Source of the DNA: Pseudooctadecabacter sp.
GTDB lineage: Bacteria; Pseudomonadota; Alphaproteobacteria; Rhodobacterales; Rhodobacteraceae
Length of the DNA stretch: 14,225 nt
Assembly: GCA_020628265.1 (NCBI GenBank)
Contig: JAHDFG010000014.1
Location: 1 to 14,225, forward strand
Direction of reading: 5' to 3'
Shown here: positions 1 through 7,544 of the stretch, in pieces
Numbering within the stretch: position 1 is the first letter of the stretch
Layout: each line of letters starts with the position of its first letter
Translations under genes and position numbers: made by a program
The notes under the pieces: generated by a model
Seen by the model: the letters and a program-made list of their open reading frames with translations, nothing else
Database searches by the model: none
Told to the model about the DNA's origin: nothing

Positions 1-10
1 TGCGGAAATG

Positions 11-487
11 TCAGAGCCGTTTTTGCAGCAGCACCAGATCAAACCAACGGTCGAACTTCCGGCCAACCTCACGCAGGGTTGTGACCTCCTCGAACCCGAC
101 CGCGCGGTGAAAGGTTACTGCGGCAGTATTCTCACCACTGACACCGGCCCATAGGGAATGGATACCGGCCGCGCGGGCATGGTCCTCGATCGCGGTCATA
201 AGGGCACGGCCCGCGCCCTTCCCCTGCCCTTCGGGCGCAAGAATGATCGTGTGTTCCATCGTGTGGCGATAGCCGATCCCACCGCGAAACTGGTCGTAGG
301 TGGCAAAACCGATGACGGTGCCGCCCGCCTCAGCCACCAAGACACAAGGTCTGTCGGCAATCATCGCCGTCACATCATCGGTCGTCTTTTCCACCGAATT
401 GAATGTCTCGATCCCGTCGCGGATGACGGGGTTCCAGATGTCCGCAATGCGGGCGGCGTCCGAAAGAAGGGCTGGACGGATGTTCAT
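11..487 (-). CDS. GNAT family N-acetyltransferase, phosphinothricin/amino-acid acetyltransferase-like
   Basis: A 158-residue protein that probably transfers acetyl from acetyl-CoA to the amino group of a small substrate, in the cytoplasm. The sequence opens with the IRPA..SDAARIADIWN pattern typical of the PAT/YncA (MnaT) branch, and carries the acetyl-CoA pyrophosphate-binding loop QGKGAGRAL at residues 88-96, followed by ENTAAVTFHRAVGF near residues 118-132, the usual C-terminal GNAT motif. Length is normal for the family. The ATG start overlaps the stop of the upstream VOC gene as ATGA, so translation is likely coupled; an AAGGA lies about 11 bases upstream. It is the last gene of the mutase-MAPEG-VOC-GNAT group. 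The real substrate cannot be told from sequence; amino acids such as methionine derivatives are possible by analogy to the family. Confidence 0.88.
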   Translation of the reverse strand: MNIRPALLSDAARIADIWNPVIRDGIETFNSVEKTTDDVTAMIADRPCVLVAEAGGTVIGFATYDQFRGGIGYRHTMEHTIILAPEGQGKGAGRALMTAIEDHARAAGIHSLWAGVSGENTAAVTFHRAVGFEEVTTLREVGRKFDRWFDLVLLQKRL

Positions 488-1077
488 AGCGTGATCTGTC
501 CTTGCGGGGTTTCAAAGGTTGCGGACAGGCCGACCGGACCTGTGTGGAACTGAACGCGGCCGTCGTTCAGCTCTGCCGCGATCTGGGCCTCAATGGCAGA
601 GGCGTCGGGATGGGACACATCCAGCCGCAACAGCCGCACCCCGCTGGACGGAAGTGCCACTCCAGGAGGAGTGTCCGTATGCCAGCGCAAGACCGTTGGA
701 TAGGCCCCGCCCATGGGCAGGCTGCCGTCCTCAGGCGCGCCCATGTCCCACCGCAAATCACCTCGCGCCATGGGCACCGACCGCATCCCGTGGCGCAACG
801 CCGCAACAAAATCGACCGGCTCGCAAATCCAGTTGGTCAGACGCGGCGGGCCGGTGAAATTGTCCAGATCGAACCAGCGGGGGCCTTCGCTGGTGGCATT
901 AGGATCGACCGCAATCACCTCAAGATAAAGATCATCCTCAAGCCCCAGCAGCCTGTTGTGGGTCCCGAACCGCGCGTGTTTGCCGCCCGCCAGAAACGGC
1001 AGGCCAAAACGCTCTTCCGCCCAAGCCACGCCCTCTTCCAGCGTTTCGGCGGCAATCGCCAAATGATCCAGTCGCAT
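484..1077 (-). CDS. VOC / glyoxalase-like domain protein
   Basis: A 197-residue cytoplasmic protein of the vicinal oxygen chelate superfamily, closest in pattern to the 'glyoxalase-like' (PF13468-type) proteins. The N-terminus LDHLAIAA (residues 3-10) gives the first metal-ligand-type His5, and GLEDDLYLEVIAVDP (residues 45-59) holds the usual Glu of the first beta-alpha-beta module; HARFGTHNRLL (34-44) fits the same family. Function unknown. Although it sits beside methylmalonyl-CoA mutase, it does not look like methylmalonyl-CoA epimerase: it is longer (epimerases are about 135-150 residues) and lacks that family's compact pattern. The ATG is preceded by GAGG overlapping the stop of the MAPEG gene (6-base gap), and its own stop overlaps the GNAT start, so the group is tightly packed. 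Confidence 0.85.
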   Translation of the reverse strand: MRLDHLAIAAETLEEGVAWAEERFGLPFLAGGKHARFGTHNRLLGLEDDLYLEVIAVDPNATSEGPRWFDLDNFTGPPRLTNWICEPVDFVAALRHGMRSVPMARGDLRWDMGAPEDGSLPMGGAYPTVLRWHTDTPPGVALPSSGVRLLRLDVSHPDASAIEAQIAAELNDGRVQFHTGPVGLSATFETPQGQITL

Positions 1078-1083
1078 GTTGCC

Positions 1084-1566
1084 TCAGTTCATCCAAATCC
1101 AGACGGCCCAGAACGCGCCGAACAATGTTGGATAGAAACTGGCCGCAAAGCCGAAAGCCCGCAAGGGGGGCGAGATGTGATAGCCCAGCCAGAACAGCAG
1201 ACGTGCCAGCGCCATGCCGATGCCGAGGGCGATGATCGACACCCCGCCCAAACTGAACCCGATGAACGGCCAGACCAGCAGCGCCAGCACCATCTGTTCG
1301 GTGGTGTTGGTCAAAACCCGCTGATCAATCTCGGCACGGGACCCCGACTGCGCTGCCTGACCATCAATCAAAGTCCGGTCGAAAAACCGACGCGCGGCGA
1401 GCATCCCGATCATCAGCGCCATCACAGCGCCGGGGATCAGGAAGGCCGCGGGCAAGGCCAAAGCAGGCGGCACGAACGGCAGGTCCAGTTGCAACGGAAC
1501 CAGCACGATTCCCGCCGCCCAAACCGCGCCAAGCATCATGCCCAGCGCGATCAAGATACGTTTCAC
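1084..1566 (-). CDS. MAPEG family integral membrane protein
   Basis: A 160-residue membrane protein, mostly hydrophobic, with about four predicted membrane helices (approximately residues 4-24, 36-58, 92-120 as one or two segments, 138-158). The motif NTTEQMVLALL (87-97) and the block ARLLFWLGYHISPPLRAFGF (121-140) match the MAPEG fold (membrane-associated eicosanoid/glutathione metabolism proteins), including the Asn/Glu and paired Arg residues that position the glutathione in characterised members. Bacterial members are mostly of unknown substrate. The start is GTG and overlaps the mutase stop as GTGA, with GAGG seven to eight bases upstream, which supports this start over the internal ATG at codon 10. 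It is probably co-translated with the mutase, but a role in propionate metabolism is not shown by anything in the sequence. Confidence 0.85.
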   Translation of the reverse strand: MKRILIALGMMLGAVWAAGIVLVPLQLDLPFVPPALALPAAFLIPGAVMALMIGMLAARRFFDRTLIDGQAAQSGSRAEIDQRVLTNTTEQMVLALLVWPFIGFSLGGVSIIALGIGMALARLLFWLGYHISPPLRAFGFAASFYPTLFGAFWAVWIWMN

Positions 1567-3689
1567 GCCCGCGCCTCGCGGATCAGGCGCAGGATGTCGC
1601 GGGCGGCTTCGGGGATGTTCGTGCCGGGCCCAAAGATGGCCTTCACTCCGGATTTCTTCAGGAAATCATAGTCCTGCTGCGGGATCACCCCGCCGCAGAT
1701 CACCAGAATATCCTCCGCATCGGCGGCCTTCAGGGCCTCGATCAGTTTCGGGGCCAGCGTCTTGTGCCCCGCCGCCTGAGAGCTGATGCCAATGACATGC
1801 ACGTCGTTGTCCACGGCATCCTGTGCGGCCTCTTCCGGTGTCTGAAACAGCGGGCCCACATCCACGTCAAAGCCGATGTCGGCAAAGGCCGTGGCGATCA
1901 CCTTTGCCCCGCGGTCGTGGCCGTCCTGACCCATTTTGACGACCAGCATCCGCGGACGTCGGCCCTCGGCCTCGGCGAAGTCTTCGACATCTTTCTGGAT
2001 CGCGGCAAAGCCCTCGTCGCCCTCATAGGCTGCACCATAAACGCCCGCCAATGTCTTCACCTCGGCGCGGTGCCGTCCGAATACCTTTTCCATTGCCATG
2101 CTGATTTCCCCCACGGATGCACGGGCGCGGGCGGCTTCGACCGCTGCCCCCAACAGGTTGCCACCCTCGGCGGCGCACCGTTCCACTTCGGCCAAGGCCG
2201 CATCACAAGCCGCCTGATCGCGGCTGCCTCTGATCTGCTCCAGCCGTGCCACCTGCGCCTCACGCACGGCGACGTTGTCCACGTCCAGAATGTCGATCGG
2301 GTCTTCTTTATCGAGGCGGTATTTGTTGACGCCGACAATCACTTCGTCGCCGCGGTCGATCATCGCCTGCCGCTTGGCGGCCGATTCCTCGATCCGCAGT
2401 TTGGGCATGCCAGAGGCCACGGCCTTGGTCATGCCGCCCATCTCCTCGACCTCTTCGATCAGTTTCCACGCCGCATCCGCCAGATCCGCGGTCAGCTTTT
2501 CGACGTAGTAGGAGCCCGCCAGCGGGTCGACCACATTGGTGACGCCAGTTTCTTCCTGCAAAATCAACTGGGTGTTCCGTGCGATGCGGGCGGCGAATTC
2601 TGTGGGCAGCGCAATTGCCTCATCCAATGCGTTCGTATGCAGCGACTGGGTGCCGCCGAGTACTGCGGCCATCGCCTCATACGCGGTACGGACCACGTTG
2701 TTGTAGGGGTCCTGTTCCTGCAGCGACACGCCAGAGGTCTGGCAGTGGGTCCGCAGCATCGACGATTTGGGCGACTTCGGCTCAAACTCCGACATGATGC
2801 GCGACCACAGCAGTCGTGCCGCGCGCAGCTTCGCGGCCTCCATGAAGAAGTTCATGCCGATGGCAAAGAAGAACGACAGGCGCGGCGCGAATTTGTCCAC
2901 GTCCATGCCCCGCGCAATCGCCGTGCGCACGTATTCGCGCCCGTCCGCCAAGGTGAAGGCTAGTTCCTGCACCAAGTTCGCGCCCGCCTCTTGCATGTGG
3001 TAGCCGGAGATCGAGATCGAGTTGAACTTCGGCATCTCATTGGCCGTGTATTCGATAATATCCGCCACGATCCGCATCGAGGGTTCTGGCGGATAAACAT
3101 AGGTGTTGCGGACCATGAATTCCTTCAGAATGTCGTTCTGAATGGTCCCCGAAAGCACACTCCGGTCATGGCCCTGTTCCTCACCAGCGACAATGAAGGA
3201 CGCAAGGATCGGGATCACCGCGCCGTTCATCGTCATCGAGACCGAGACCTTATCCAGCGGGATGCCGTCAAAGAGGATTTTCATATCCTCAACACTGTCG
3301 ATGGCCACACCGGCCTTGCCTACATCGCCAACAACGCGGGGGTGGTCGCTGTCATAGCCGCGATGGGTCGCCAGATCGAAGGCGACAGACACGCCCTGTT
3401 GCCCTGCGGCCAGTGCCTTGCGGTAGAAGGCGTTGGATTCCTCGGCCGTGGAGAAGCCTGCGTATTGGCGAATGGTCCACGGGCGGCCTGCATACATCGT
3501 GGCCTTCACACCGCGCGTGAACGGGGCTTCACCGGGCAGGCTGCCTAGATGGTCCAGCCCTTCGATATCGTCGGCGCCGTAGACCGGCTGCACGTCGATG
3601 CCTTCAATGGTGTTCCATGTCAGGTCGTCCAAAGGGCGCCCGCGCAATTCAGATTGCGCGCGTTCCGCCCAGTCCTTCTTCGATCCCAT
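1563..3689 (-). CDS. scpA: methylmalonyl-CoA mutase, single-chain, adenosylcobalamin-dependent
   Basis: Converts methylmalonyl-CoA to succinyl-CoA, the last step of propionyl-CoA assimilation, in the cytoplasm. The 708-residue protein has the full two-domain layout. The N-terminal TIM barrel includes ATMYAGRPWTIRQYAGFS (63-80, with the substrate-contacting Tyr66) and SISGYHMQEAGA (226-237, with the His231 equivalent of the active-site His). The C-terminal cobalamin-binding domain spans about residues 579-703, with the DxHxxG motif DGHDRG (589-594, axial His591), SSQAAGHKT and CGGVIP. I chose the ATG at 3689 because GAGG lies eight bases upstream; an in-frame GTG at 3719 has no good ribosome site. 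The start overlaps the end of the sulfotransferase-like gene by 41 bases in another frame, and its stop overlaps the MAPEG start. No PccR-type palindrome lies upstream. No chaperone (MeaB) or epimerase gene is in the window. Confidence 0.97.
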   Translation of the reverse strand: MGSKKDWAERAQSELRGRPLDDLTWNTIEGIDVQPVYGADDIEGLDHLGSLPGEAPFTRGVKATMYAGRPWTIRQYAGFSTAEESNAFYRKALAAGQQGVSVAFDLATHRGYDSDHPRVVGDVGKAGVAIDSVEDMKILFDGIPLDKVSVSMTMNGAVIPILASFIVAGEEQGHDRSVLSGTIQNDILKEFMVRNTYVYPPEPSMRIVADIIEYTANEMPKFNSISISGYHMQEAGANLVQELAFTLADGREYVRTAIARGMDVDKFAPRLSFFFAIGMNFFMEAAKLRAARLLWSRIMSEFEPKSPKSSMLRTHCQTSGVSLQEQDPYNNVVRTAYEAMAAVLGGTQSLHTNALDEAIALPTEFAARIARNTQLILQEETGVTNVVDPLAGSYYVEKLTADLADAAWKLIEEVEEMGGMTKAVASGMPKLRIEESAAKRQAMIDRGDEVIVGVNKYRLDKEDPIDILDVDNVAVREAQVARLEQIRGSRDQAACDAALAEVERCAAEGGNLLGAAVEAARARASVGEISMAMEKVFGRHRAEVKTLAGVYGAAYEGDEGFAAIQKDVEDFAEAEGRRPRMLVVKMGQDGHDRGAKVIATAFADIGFDVDVGPLFQTPEEAAQDAVDNDVHVIGISSQAAGHKTLAPKLIEALKAADAEDILVICGGVIPQQDYDFLKKSGVKAIFGPGTNIPEAARDILRLIREARA

Positions 3690-4635
3690 CGTCTTGTCCT
3701 CTTTCTGGTGCGACGCCACTGGCGGCGACCTGTGTTATTGTCTGTGCCCCGTCAGGGCTGTGTGCAGGCGTTTGCCGCCCGTCGATATAGGTGGCGAGCC
3801 CCTCGGCCCCGCCTTTCAGCCACGCAATGTCGCGGCGGTATTCGGCCCGCAGCACGCGCGCCTGATCTTCGTCAAAGGGCATCCAGCGGTCCCCGCCGTC
3901 CCGTGGGGCTGCGTCAAACCTTGTCTCCCCGCGCTGGATCAGGATCTCGTTCAGGCGGGCCACATCGCCGCTGCGGCTGTGACGCGTGCCGTCGTAAGAC
4001 AGCCCCCGAGAGGCGCCCGGATTAAACATGTCCAGCACATCCGCGGGCCGGTCCGCAAAGCGCTCAAACGGCCAGACAATGATCTCTGCCTGCGGGAACA
4101 CTGCAGCGATGTCGCGCACCATGGTGCGCCACCGGCGGGGCTGCGTCGTCAGAAAATCGAGCAAATCAGCCGACGGTTTCGGCATGCCCCGCGCCAGCAG
4201 CATCCCCAAGCTTGAAGCCCAGTAATCCTCATAGCTGCGCACGCTCAATCCAATCTGCAGGGGGTAGCCCGCGAAGGGGGCCTGGAACCGCGACAACCGC
4301 TCCCCCAGCAGGGGGTAGAGCCGCGCTTCCGCTACATTATCGCGCACCGTACCGATCATGCCCGCGTCCGAAATCAACAGATGCGATTGGCCTTCACGGG
4401 CGAGCCGATCAATCTCGATCCGCATCCGCCCCGTTGACCGCAGCGCCTGACGCTCTCCTTCAAGGGAGATGTGGGTCGGGTGCCGCAACATGCCCCGCAT
4501 CAGACCATCGCGGGTCCGTTTCGGTGTCCATGATGTCAGCCCGCGCCGAACCAGGGTCGCGCGGTTTGCCCAAAGATAGGTCTGGAAGGTTGTTGTGGCA
4601 CAGCGATGCGCGCCAAGGTGCAGTTTCAATTCCAT
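3649..4635 (-). CDS. sulfotransferase-like P-loop protein
   Basis: A 328-residue protein with the signature of PAPS-dependent sulfotransferases in degenerate form. LHLGAHRCATTTFQTYL (residues 5-21) aligns with the 5'-phosphosulfate-binding loop usually written HxGxxKTGTTxLQ, but the catalytic-type Lys is Arg11. SVRSYEDYWAS (131-141) supplies Arg133 and Ser141 at the eight-residue spacing of the 3'-phosphate-binding motif. Family membership is therefore fairly clear, while catalytic activity is uncertain. No signal peptide or membrane segment. The start is ATG 4635 with a GGGGGC stretch upstream; the frame stays open further 5' only as an antisense shadow of the DUF4174 gene. Its last 41 bases overlap the mutase start, so the two are likely co-transcribed. 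It starts back to back with the DUF4174 gene across a 178-base gap. Substrate unknown; no link to propionate is evident. Confidence 0.75.
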   Translation of the reverse strand: MELKLHLGAHRCATTTFQTYLWANRATLVRRGLTSWTPKRTRDGLMRGMLRHPTHISLEGERQALRSTGRMRIEIDRLAREGQSHLLISDAGMIGTVRDNVAEARLYPLLGERLSRFQAPFAGYPLQIGLSVRSYEDYWASSLGMLLARGMPKPSADLLDFLTTQPRRWRTMVRDIAAVFPQAEIIVWPFERFADRPADVLDMFNPGASRGLSYDGTRHSRSGDVARLNEILIQRGETRFDAAPRDGGDRWMPFDEDQARVLRAEYRRDIAWLKGGAEGLATYIDGRQTPAHSPDGAQTITQVAASGVAPERGQDDGIEEGLGGTRAI

Positions 4636-4813
4636 CGCCCAGTGCCCCCGATCCTGTGGACCGAACCGCGCCCCGTGACGCGAAGTCGCCCACCAACCGC
4701 TTTGGCGCAATAAGCTCACTGTTCCGTTAACGATAAAATTCTTGTGCAAGAGGGGGCAATTGCCCTTAGCCTTTGGCGCTTTCGTGCCTATATCATGCAC
4801 GAAGGGGACCAGA
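4636..4813. promoter_or_regulatory. divergent promoter region with 12-bp palindrome and 9-bp direct repeat
   Basis: This gap must hold the promoters for both the sulfotransferase-like gene (leftward) and the DUF4174 gene (rightward). It contains a perfect palindrome GGGCAATTGCCC (4754-4765) and two copies of CTTTGGCGC (4700-4708 and 4771-4779). TATATC at 4789-4794 is a possible -10 for the rightward gene, but no good -35 accompanies it. No TTTGCAAA motif is present, so no sign of PccR control. Regulator unknown. Confidence 0.4.
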
Positions 4814-5284
4814 ATGATCCGAACTATTGCATTGATTTCATGGGCTTTGCTGGCGGGAACAGCCGCCGCGCAAGAGGCCACGGAGCCGTCCTTGGAAGCC
4901 CGATGGAACACCGACCGATCCGTTGCATTTGACGCAAATGAGCTGGATTTGGACGCGCTCCAGTGGGTCGCACGGCCTGTTGTTGTCTTTGCTGACAGCC
5001 CCAATGATCCGCGCTTTCGCCAGCAGATGGACCTTCTGGCCGCACGGCCAGATGATCTGGCCGAACGAGATGTCATCATCATCACTGACACCGATCCCGA
5101 CGCCCGCAGTGACCTGCGCCTGCAGCTGCGCCCCCGTGGGTTCATGCTGGTGATCATGGGCAAGGACGGACAGGTCGAGCTGCGCAAACCTGCCCCGTGG
5201 GACATCCGCGAAATCTCACGCACGATCGATAACATGCCGTTGCGCATGCAGGAAATCGAGGACGGGCGGCTGCGCCAACCGTAG
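4814..5284 (+). CDS. secreted DUF4174 domain protein
   Basis: A 156-residue protein with a clear Sec signal peptide (MIRTIALISWALLAGTAAAQ, cleavage expected after about residue 19 or 20), so periplasmic. The mature part fits the DUF4174 pattern: QWVARPVVVFADSPNDPRF, then a block ending ERDVIIITD, then GFMLVIMGKDGQVELRKP and the tail WDIREISRTIDNMPLRMQE. This resembles a thioredoxin-like strand order but has no CxxC, and no function is established. I chose ATG 4814 because AAGGGG lies six bases upstream and it places the signal peptide at the N-terminus; an in-frame upstream ATG at 4742 would add 24 unlikely residues. It is the only plus-strand gene inside the otherwise leftward pcc-mutase block and is convergent with pccA (39-base gap). 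Confidence 0.87.
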   Translation: MIRTIALISWALLAGTAAAQEATEPSLEARWNTDRSVAFDANELDLDALQWVARPVVVFADSPNDPRFRQQMDLLAARPDDLAERDVIIITDTDPDARSDLRLQLRPRGFMLVIMGKDGQVELRKPAPWDIREISRTIDNMPLRMQEIEDGRLRQP

Positions 5285-5323
5285 CCCCCCGCACGCACGA
5301 TATCCCGCAGGGCCGCCATCGGC

Positions 5324-7366
5324 CTATTCGAACTCCATGATCACATCGTCGACGGACAGGCTGTCGCCCGCGCCTGCGTTGATCTTGGTGACCGTAGCCT
5401 TCTTTTCGGCCCGCAGGATGTTCTCCATCTTCATGGCTTCCACAGTGCAGAGCGCCTGCCCCTCCTGCACCTCGTCGCCCACCTCAACGTCGACCTTCAC
5501 GATCAAGCCGGGCATGGGGCACAGCAACATCTTGGACGTATCGGGCGGCAGCTTTTCGGGCATCAATTGGGCCAGTTCCGCCTGACGCGGAGTGCGCACG
5601 TGGACCTTCAGATCCGCACCACGATACCGAATGCGGAACCCGCCCGAGACCTTGCCGACTTTCATCACCATAGGCGCGCCGTCGATCGTCACATGGGCCA
5701 GCGGCTGGCCAGGGGTCCAATCACTTTCCACCCGCAGGATTGCATCGCCGATGGCGACATTGGCCCCGTCACGGTCTGCATCGATCACAACCGCATGACT
5801 GTCACCCTGCAGGCTCACGACCCAGTCACCACCCACGTGCCGTTCGTGGTTGCCCATACGGCCCGTCACACGGGTGCGACGGATTTCCGCAACGCGGTGC
5901 ATCGCGGCACAGGCGGCGGCCACGCGTGGGACGTCAGCATCGGTCAGATCAACGCCATCGAAGCCTTCGGGATATTCCTCCTCGATGAAAGCTGTCGTCA
6001 TGTTGCCGGAGGTAAATTTCTCATGGTCATAGACAGCGGACAGGAACGGGATGTTGTGGCCGATCCCTTCAACCTCGAAGCTGTCCAGCGCCACACGCAT
6101 CTCTTCGATGGCCTCGGCACGGGTCGGTGCCCATGTGCACAGCTTGGCGATCATGGGGTCGTAATACATGGAGATTTCGCCACCATCGTAGACGCCCGTG
6201 TCATTGCGCACGGCGTGCGCACCTGTTGGCGCGTCACCCTGCCATTTGCCGTTGTCCAGCAGTGGCCCTGCAGCGACCTCGGCCGGTGGACGGTACGTCG
6301 TCAGACGGCCGATGGACGGCAAGAACCCACGGTATGGGTCTTCGGCATAAAGACGGCTTTCCATCGCCCAGCCGGTCAATGTCACATCATCCTGCGTCAT
6401 CGTCAGCTTTTCGCCATAGGCCACGCGGATCATCTGTTCGACCAGATCCACGCCCGTGATCAGTTCCGTCACAGGGTGTTCCACCTGCAGACGAGTGTTC
6501 ATCTCAAGGAAGTAGAAGTTCCGGTCGCCATCGACGATGAATTCCACTGTGCCTGCACTGGAGTAACCAACGGCCTTAGCCAAGGCGACGGATTGCTCGC
6601 CCATGGCTTTGCGGGTCGCCTCATCTAGGAAGGGCGACGGCGCCTCCTCAATCACTTTCTGATTTCGTCGCTGGATCGAACATTCCCGCTCGCCCAGATA
6701 GATGCCGTTGCCATGGCTGTCACAGAGCACCTGAATTTCGATGTGACGCGGCTGGGTGACGAATTTCTCGATGAACATACGATCATCGCCAAAGCTGCTC
6801 GCCGCTTCGTTCTTGGAGGCCTGAAAACCCTCGGCAACCTCCTCCTCGTTCCATGCGATCCGCATGCCTTTACCACCACCACCGGCAGAGGCCTTTAGCA
6901 TCACGGGATAGCCGATCTCACCGGAAATCTTGATGGCTTCGGCTGCGTCTTCGATCAGGCCCATATGGCCTGGCACCGTGGAGACGCCCGCATCCTGCGC
7001 GATCTTTTTCGAGGTGATCTTGTCGCCCATGTCTTCAATCGCACCCTTGGGAGGCCCGATGAAGGCCACGCCAGCGGCTTCCAAGGCTTCGGCAAACTTG
7101 GGGTTCTCGGATAGAAAGCCATAGCCCGGGTGCACCGCCTCGGCTCCGGTGTCCTTGATCGCCTGCATGATCTTGTCGATCACGATGTAGGATTGGTTGG
7201 CGGGCGGCGGGCCAATGTGGACGGCTTCATCCGCCATCTTCACATGCAAGGCGTTGCGGTCCGCGTCCGAGTATACGGCGACCGTCTTGATCCCCATCTT
7301 TTTGGCCGTCTTGATCACGCGGCAAGCGATTTCGCCGCGGTTGGCGATCAGGATTTTCTTGAACAT
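5324..7366 (-). CDS. pccA: propionyl-CoA carboxylase alpha subunit (biotin carboxylase + biotin carrier)
   Basis: The 680-residue alpha subunit carboxylates its own biotin with ATP and bicarbonate, then passes the carboxyl to PccB, which puts it on propionyl-CoA. Domains in order: biotin carboxylase N-terminal domain (1-110, KILIANRGEIACRV), ATP-grasp (about 115-325, with glycine loop GGGGKGM at 162-168, RECSIQRRNQK at 228-238 and EMNTRLQVEHPVTE at 288-301), biotin carboxylase C-terminal domain (about 335-445), a PCC-type BT linker domain (about 450-600) and the biotinyl domain with EAMKM, biotin on Lys646. The BT domain and 680-residue length indicate PCC rather than methylcrotonyl- or acetyl-CoA carboxylase. 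ATG 7366 has AGGGGA upstream. Upstream lies a strong terminator at 7472-7502, so pccA probably has its own promoter in 7367-7470; no good PccR motif is there. Confidence 0.97.
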   Translation of the reverse strand: MFKKILIANRGEIACRVIKTAKKMGIKTVAVYSDADRNALHVKMADEAVHIGPPPANQSYIVIDKIMQAIKDTGAEAVHPGYGFLSENPKFAEALEAAGVAFIGPPKGAIEDMGDKITSKKIAQDAGVSTVPGHMGLIEDAAEAIKISGEIGYPVMLKASAGGGGKGMRIAWNEEEVAEGFQASKNEAASSFGDDRMFIEKFVTQPRHIEIQVLCDSHGNGIYLGERECSIQRRNQKVIEEAPSPFLDEATRKAMGEQSVALAKAVGYSSAGTVEFIVDGDRNFYFLEMNTRLQVEHPVTELITGVDLVEQMIRVAYGEKLTMTQDDVTLTGWAMESRLYAEDPYRGFLPSIGRLTTYRPPAEVAAGPLLDNGKWQGDAPTGAHAVRNDTGVYDGGEISMYYDPMIAKLCTWAPTRAEAIEEMRVALDSFEVEGIGHNIPFLSAVYDHEKFTSGNMTTAFIEEEYPEGFDGVDLTDADVPRVAAACAAMHRVAEIRRTRVTGRMGNHERHVGGDWVVSLQGDSHAVVIDADRDGANVAIGDAILRVESDWTPGQPLAHVTIDGAPMVMKVGKVSGGFRIRYRGADLKVHVRTPRQAELAQLMPEKLPPDTSKMLLCPMPGLIVKVDVEVGDEVQEGQALCTVEAMKMENILRAEKKATVTKINAGAGDSLSVDDVIMEFE

Positions 7367-7395
7367 TCTCTTCCCCTAGATAGCACGACCAACCT

Positions 7396-7411
7396 GCCGG
7401 AAATCTCCGGC
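7396..7411. promoter_or_regulatory. inverted repeat just upstream of pccA
   Basis: GCCGGA and TCCGGC form a perfect 6-bp inverted repeat around AATC, 29 bases before the pccA start codon. It could be an operator or a hairpin in the leader of the pccA mRNA. It does not resemble the TTTGCAAA motif found at pccB and pccR. A weak TATCTA (minus strand, close to the Shine-Dalgarno) is the only -10-like sequence nearby. Confidence 0.3.
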
Positions 7412-7471
7412 CGGATTGGCCCCTCCCATGTCGTTGATTGTGTGTGTTGGCGCGGTGGACCGCGCAGCAAA

Positions 7472-7502
7472 AACGCCGGCACCCCGCAAGGGGCCCGGCG
7501 TT
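7472..7502 (-). terminator. rho-independent terminator after the glycine-zipper lipoprotein gene
   Basis: On the minus strand the RNA folds as AACGCCGG paired with CCGGCGTT (8 bp), a small internal mismatch, then CCCC paired with GGGG around a four-base loop, followed immediately by a run of U (GTTTTTGC). It lies about 40 bases after the lipoprotein stop codon at 7545 and about 105 bases before the pccA start, so it should end transcription coming from the pccB side before pccA. Confidence 0.85.
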
Positions 7503-7544
7503 CTGCAAAAGTGTTGTGTCAGGGCCGTGCGGCCCTGCGATGCC

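Noticed and set aside
484..1077. VOC gene as methylmalonyl-CoA epimerase, which would complete the pathway
   Set aside because: The protein is 197 residues with a glyoxalase-like N-terminal pattern, longer than and unlike the compact epimerase family.
1764..2963. 399-codon plus-strand open frame antisense to the mutase
   Set aside because: High-GC codon bias opens the opposite strand; composition is His/Arg-rich and the mutase on the other strand is certain.
4636..5319. Extended N-terminus of the sulfotransferase-like protein (another 228 codons)
   Set aside because: The extension is antisense to the DUF4174 gene, Ser/Arg-rich, and the P-loop motif starts right after ATG 4635 as is usual in this family.
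5311..5324. GGCCG-CCAT-CGGCC hairpin between the convergent DUF4174 and pccA genes as a terminator
   Set aside because: Only a 5-bp stem, no U-run on either strand, and it reaches into the pccA stop codon.
7376..7429. 17-codon possible leader peptide ending right before the pccA ribosome site
   Set aside because: No Shine-Dalgarno, and no codon run suggesting attenuation.
7501..7511. TTCTGCAAAAG as a PccR site upstream of pccA
   Set aside because: The palindrome is broken and it lies in the flank of the terminator; the other four sites are perfect or near-perfect.
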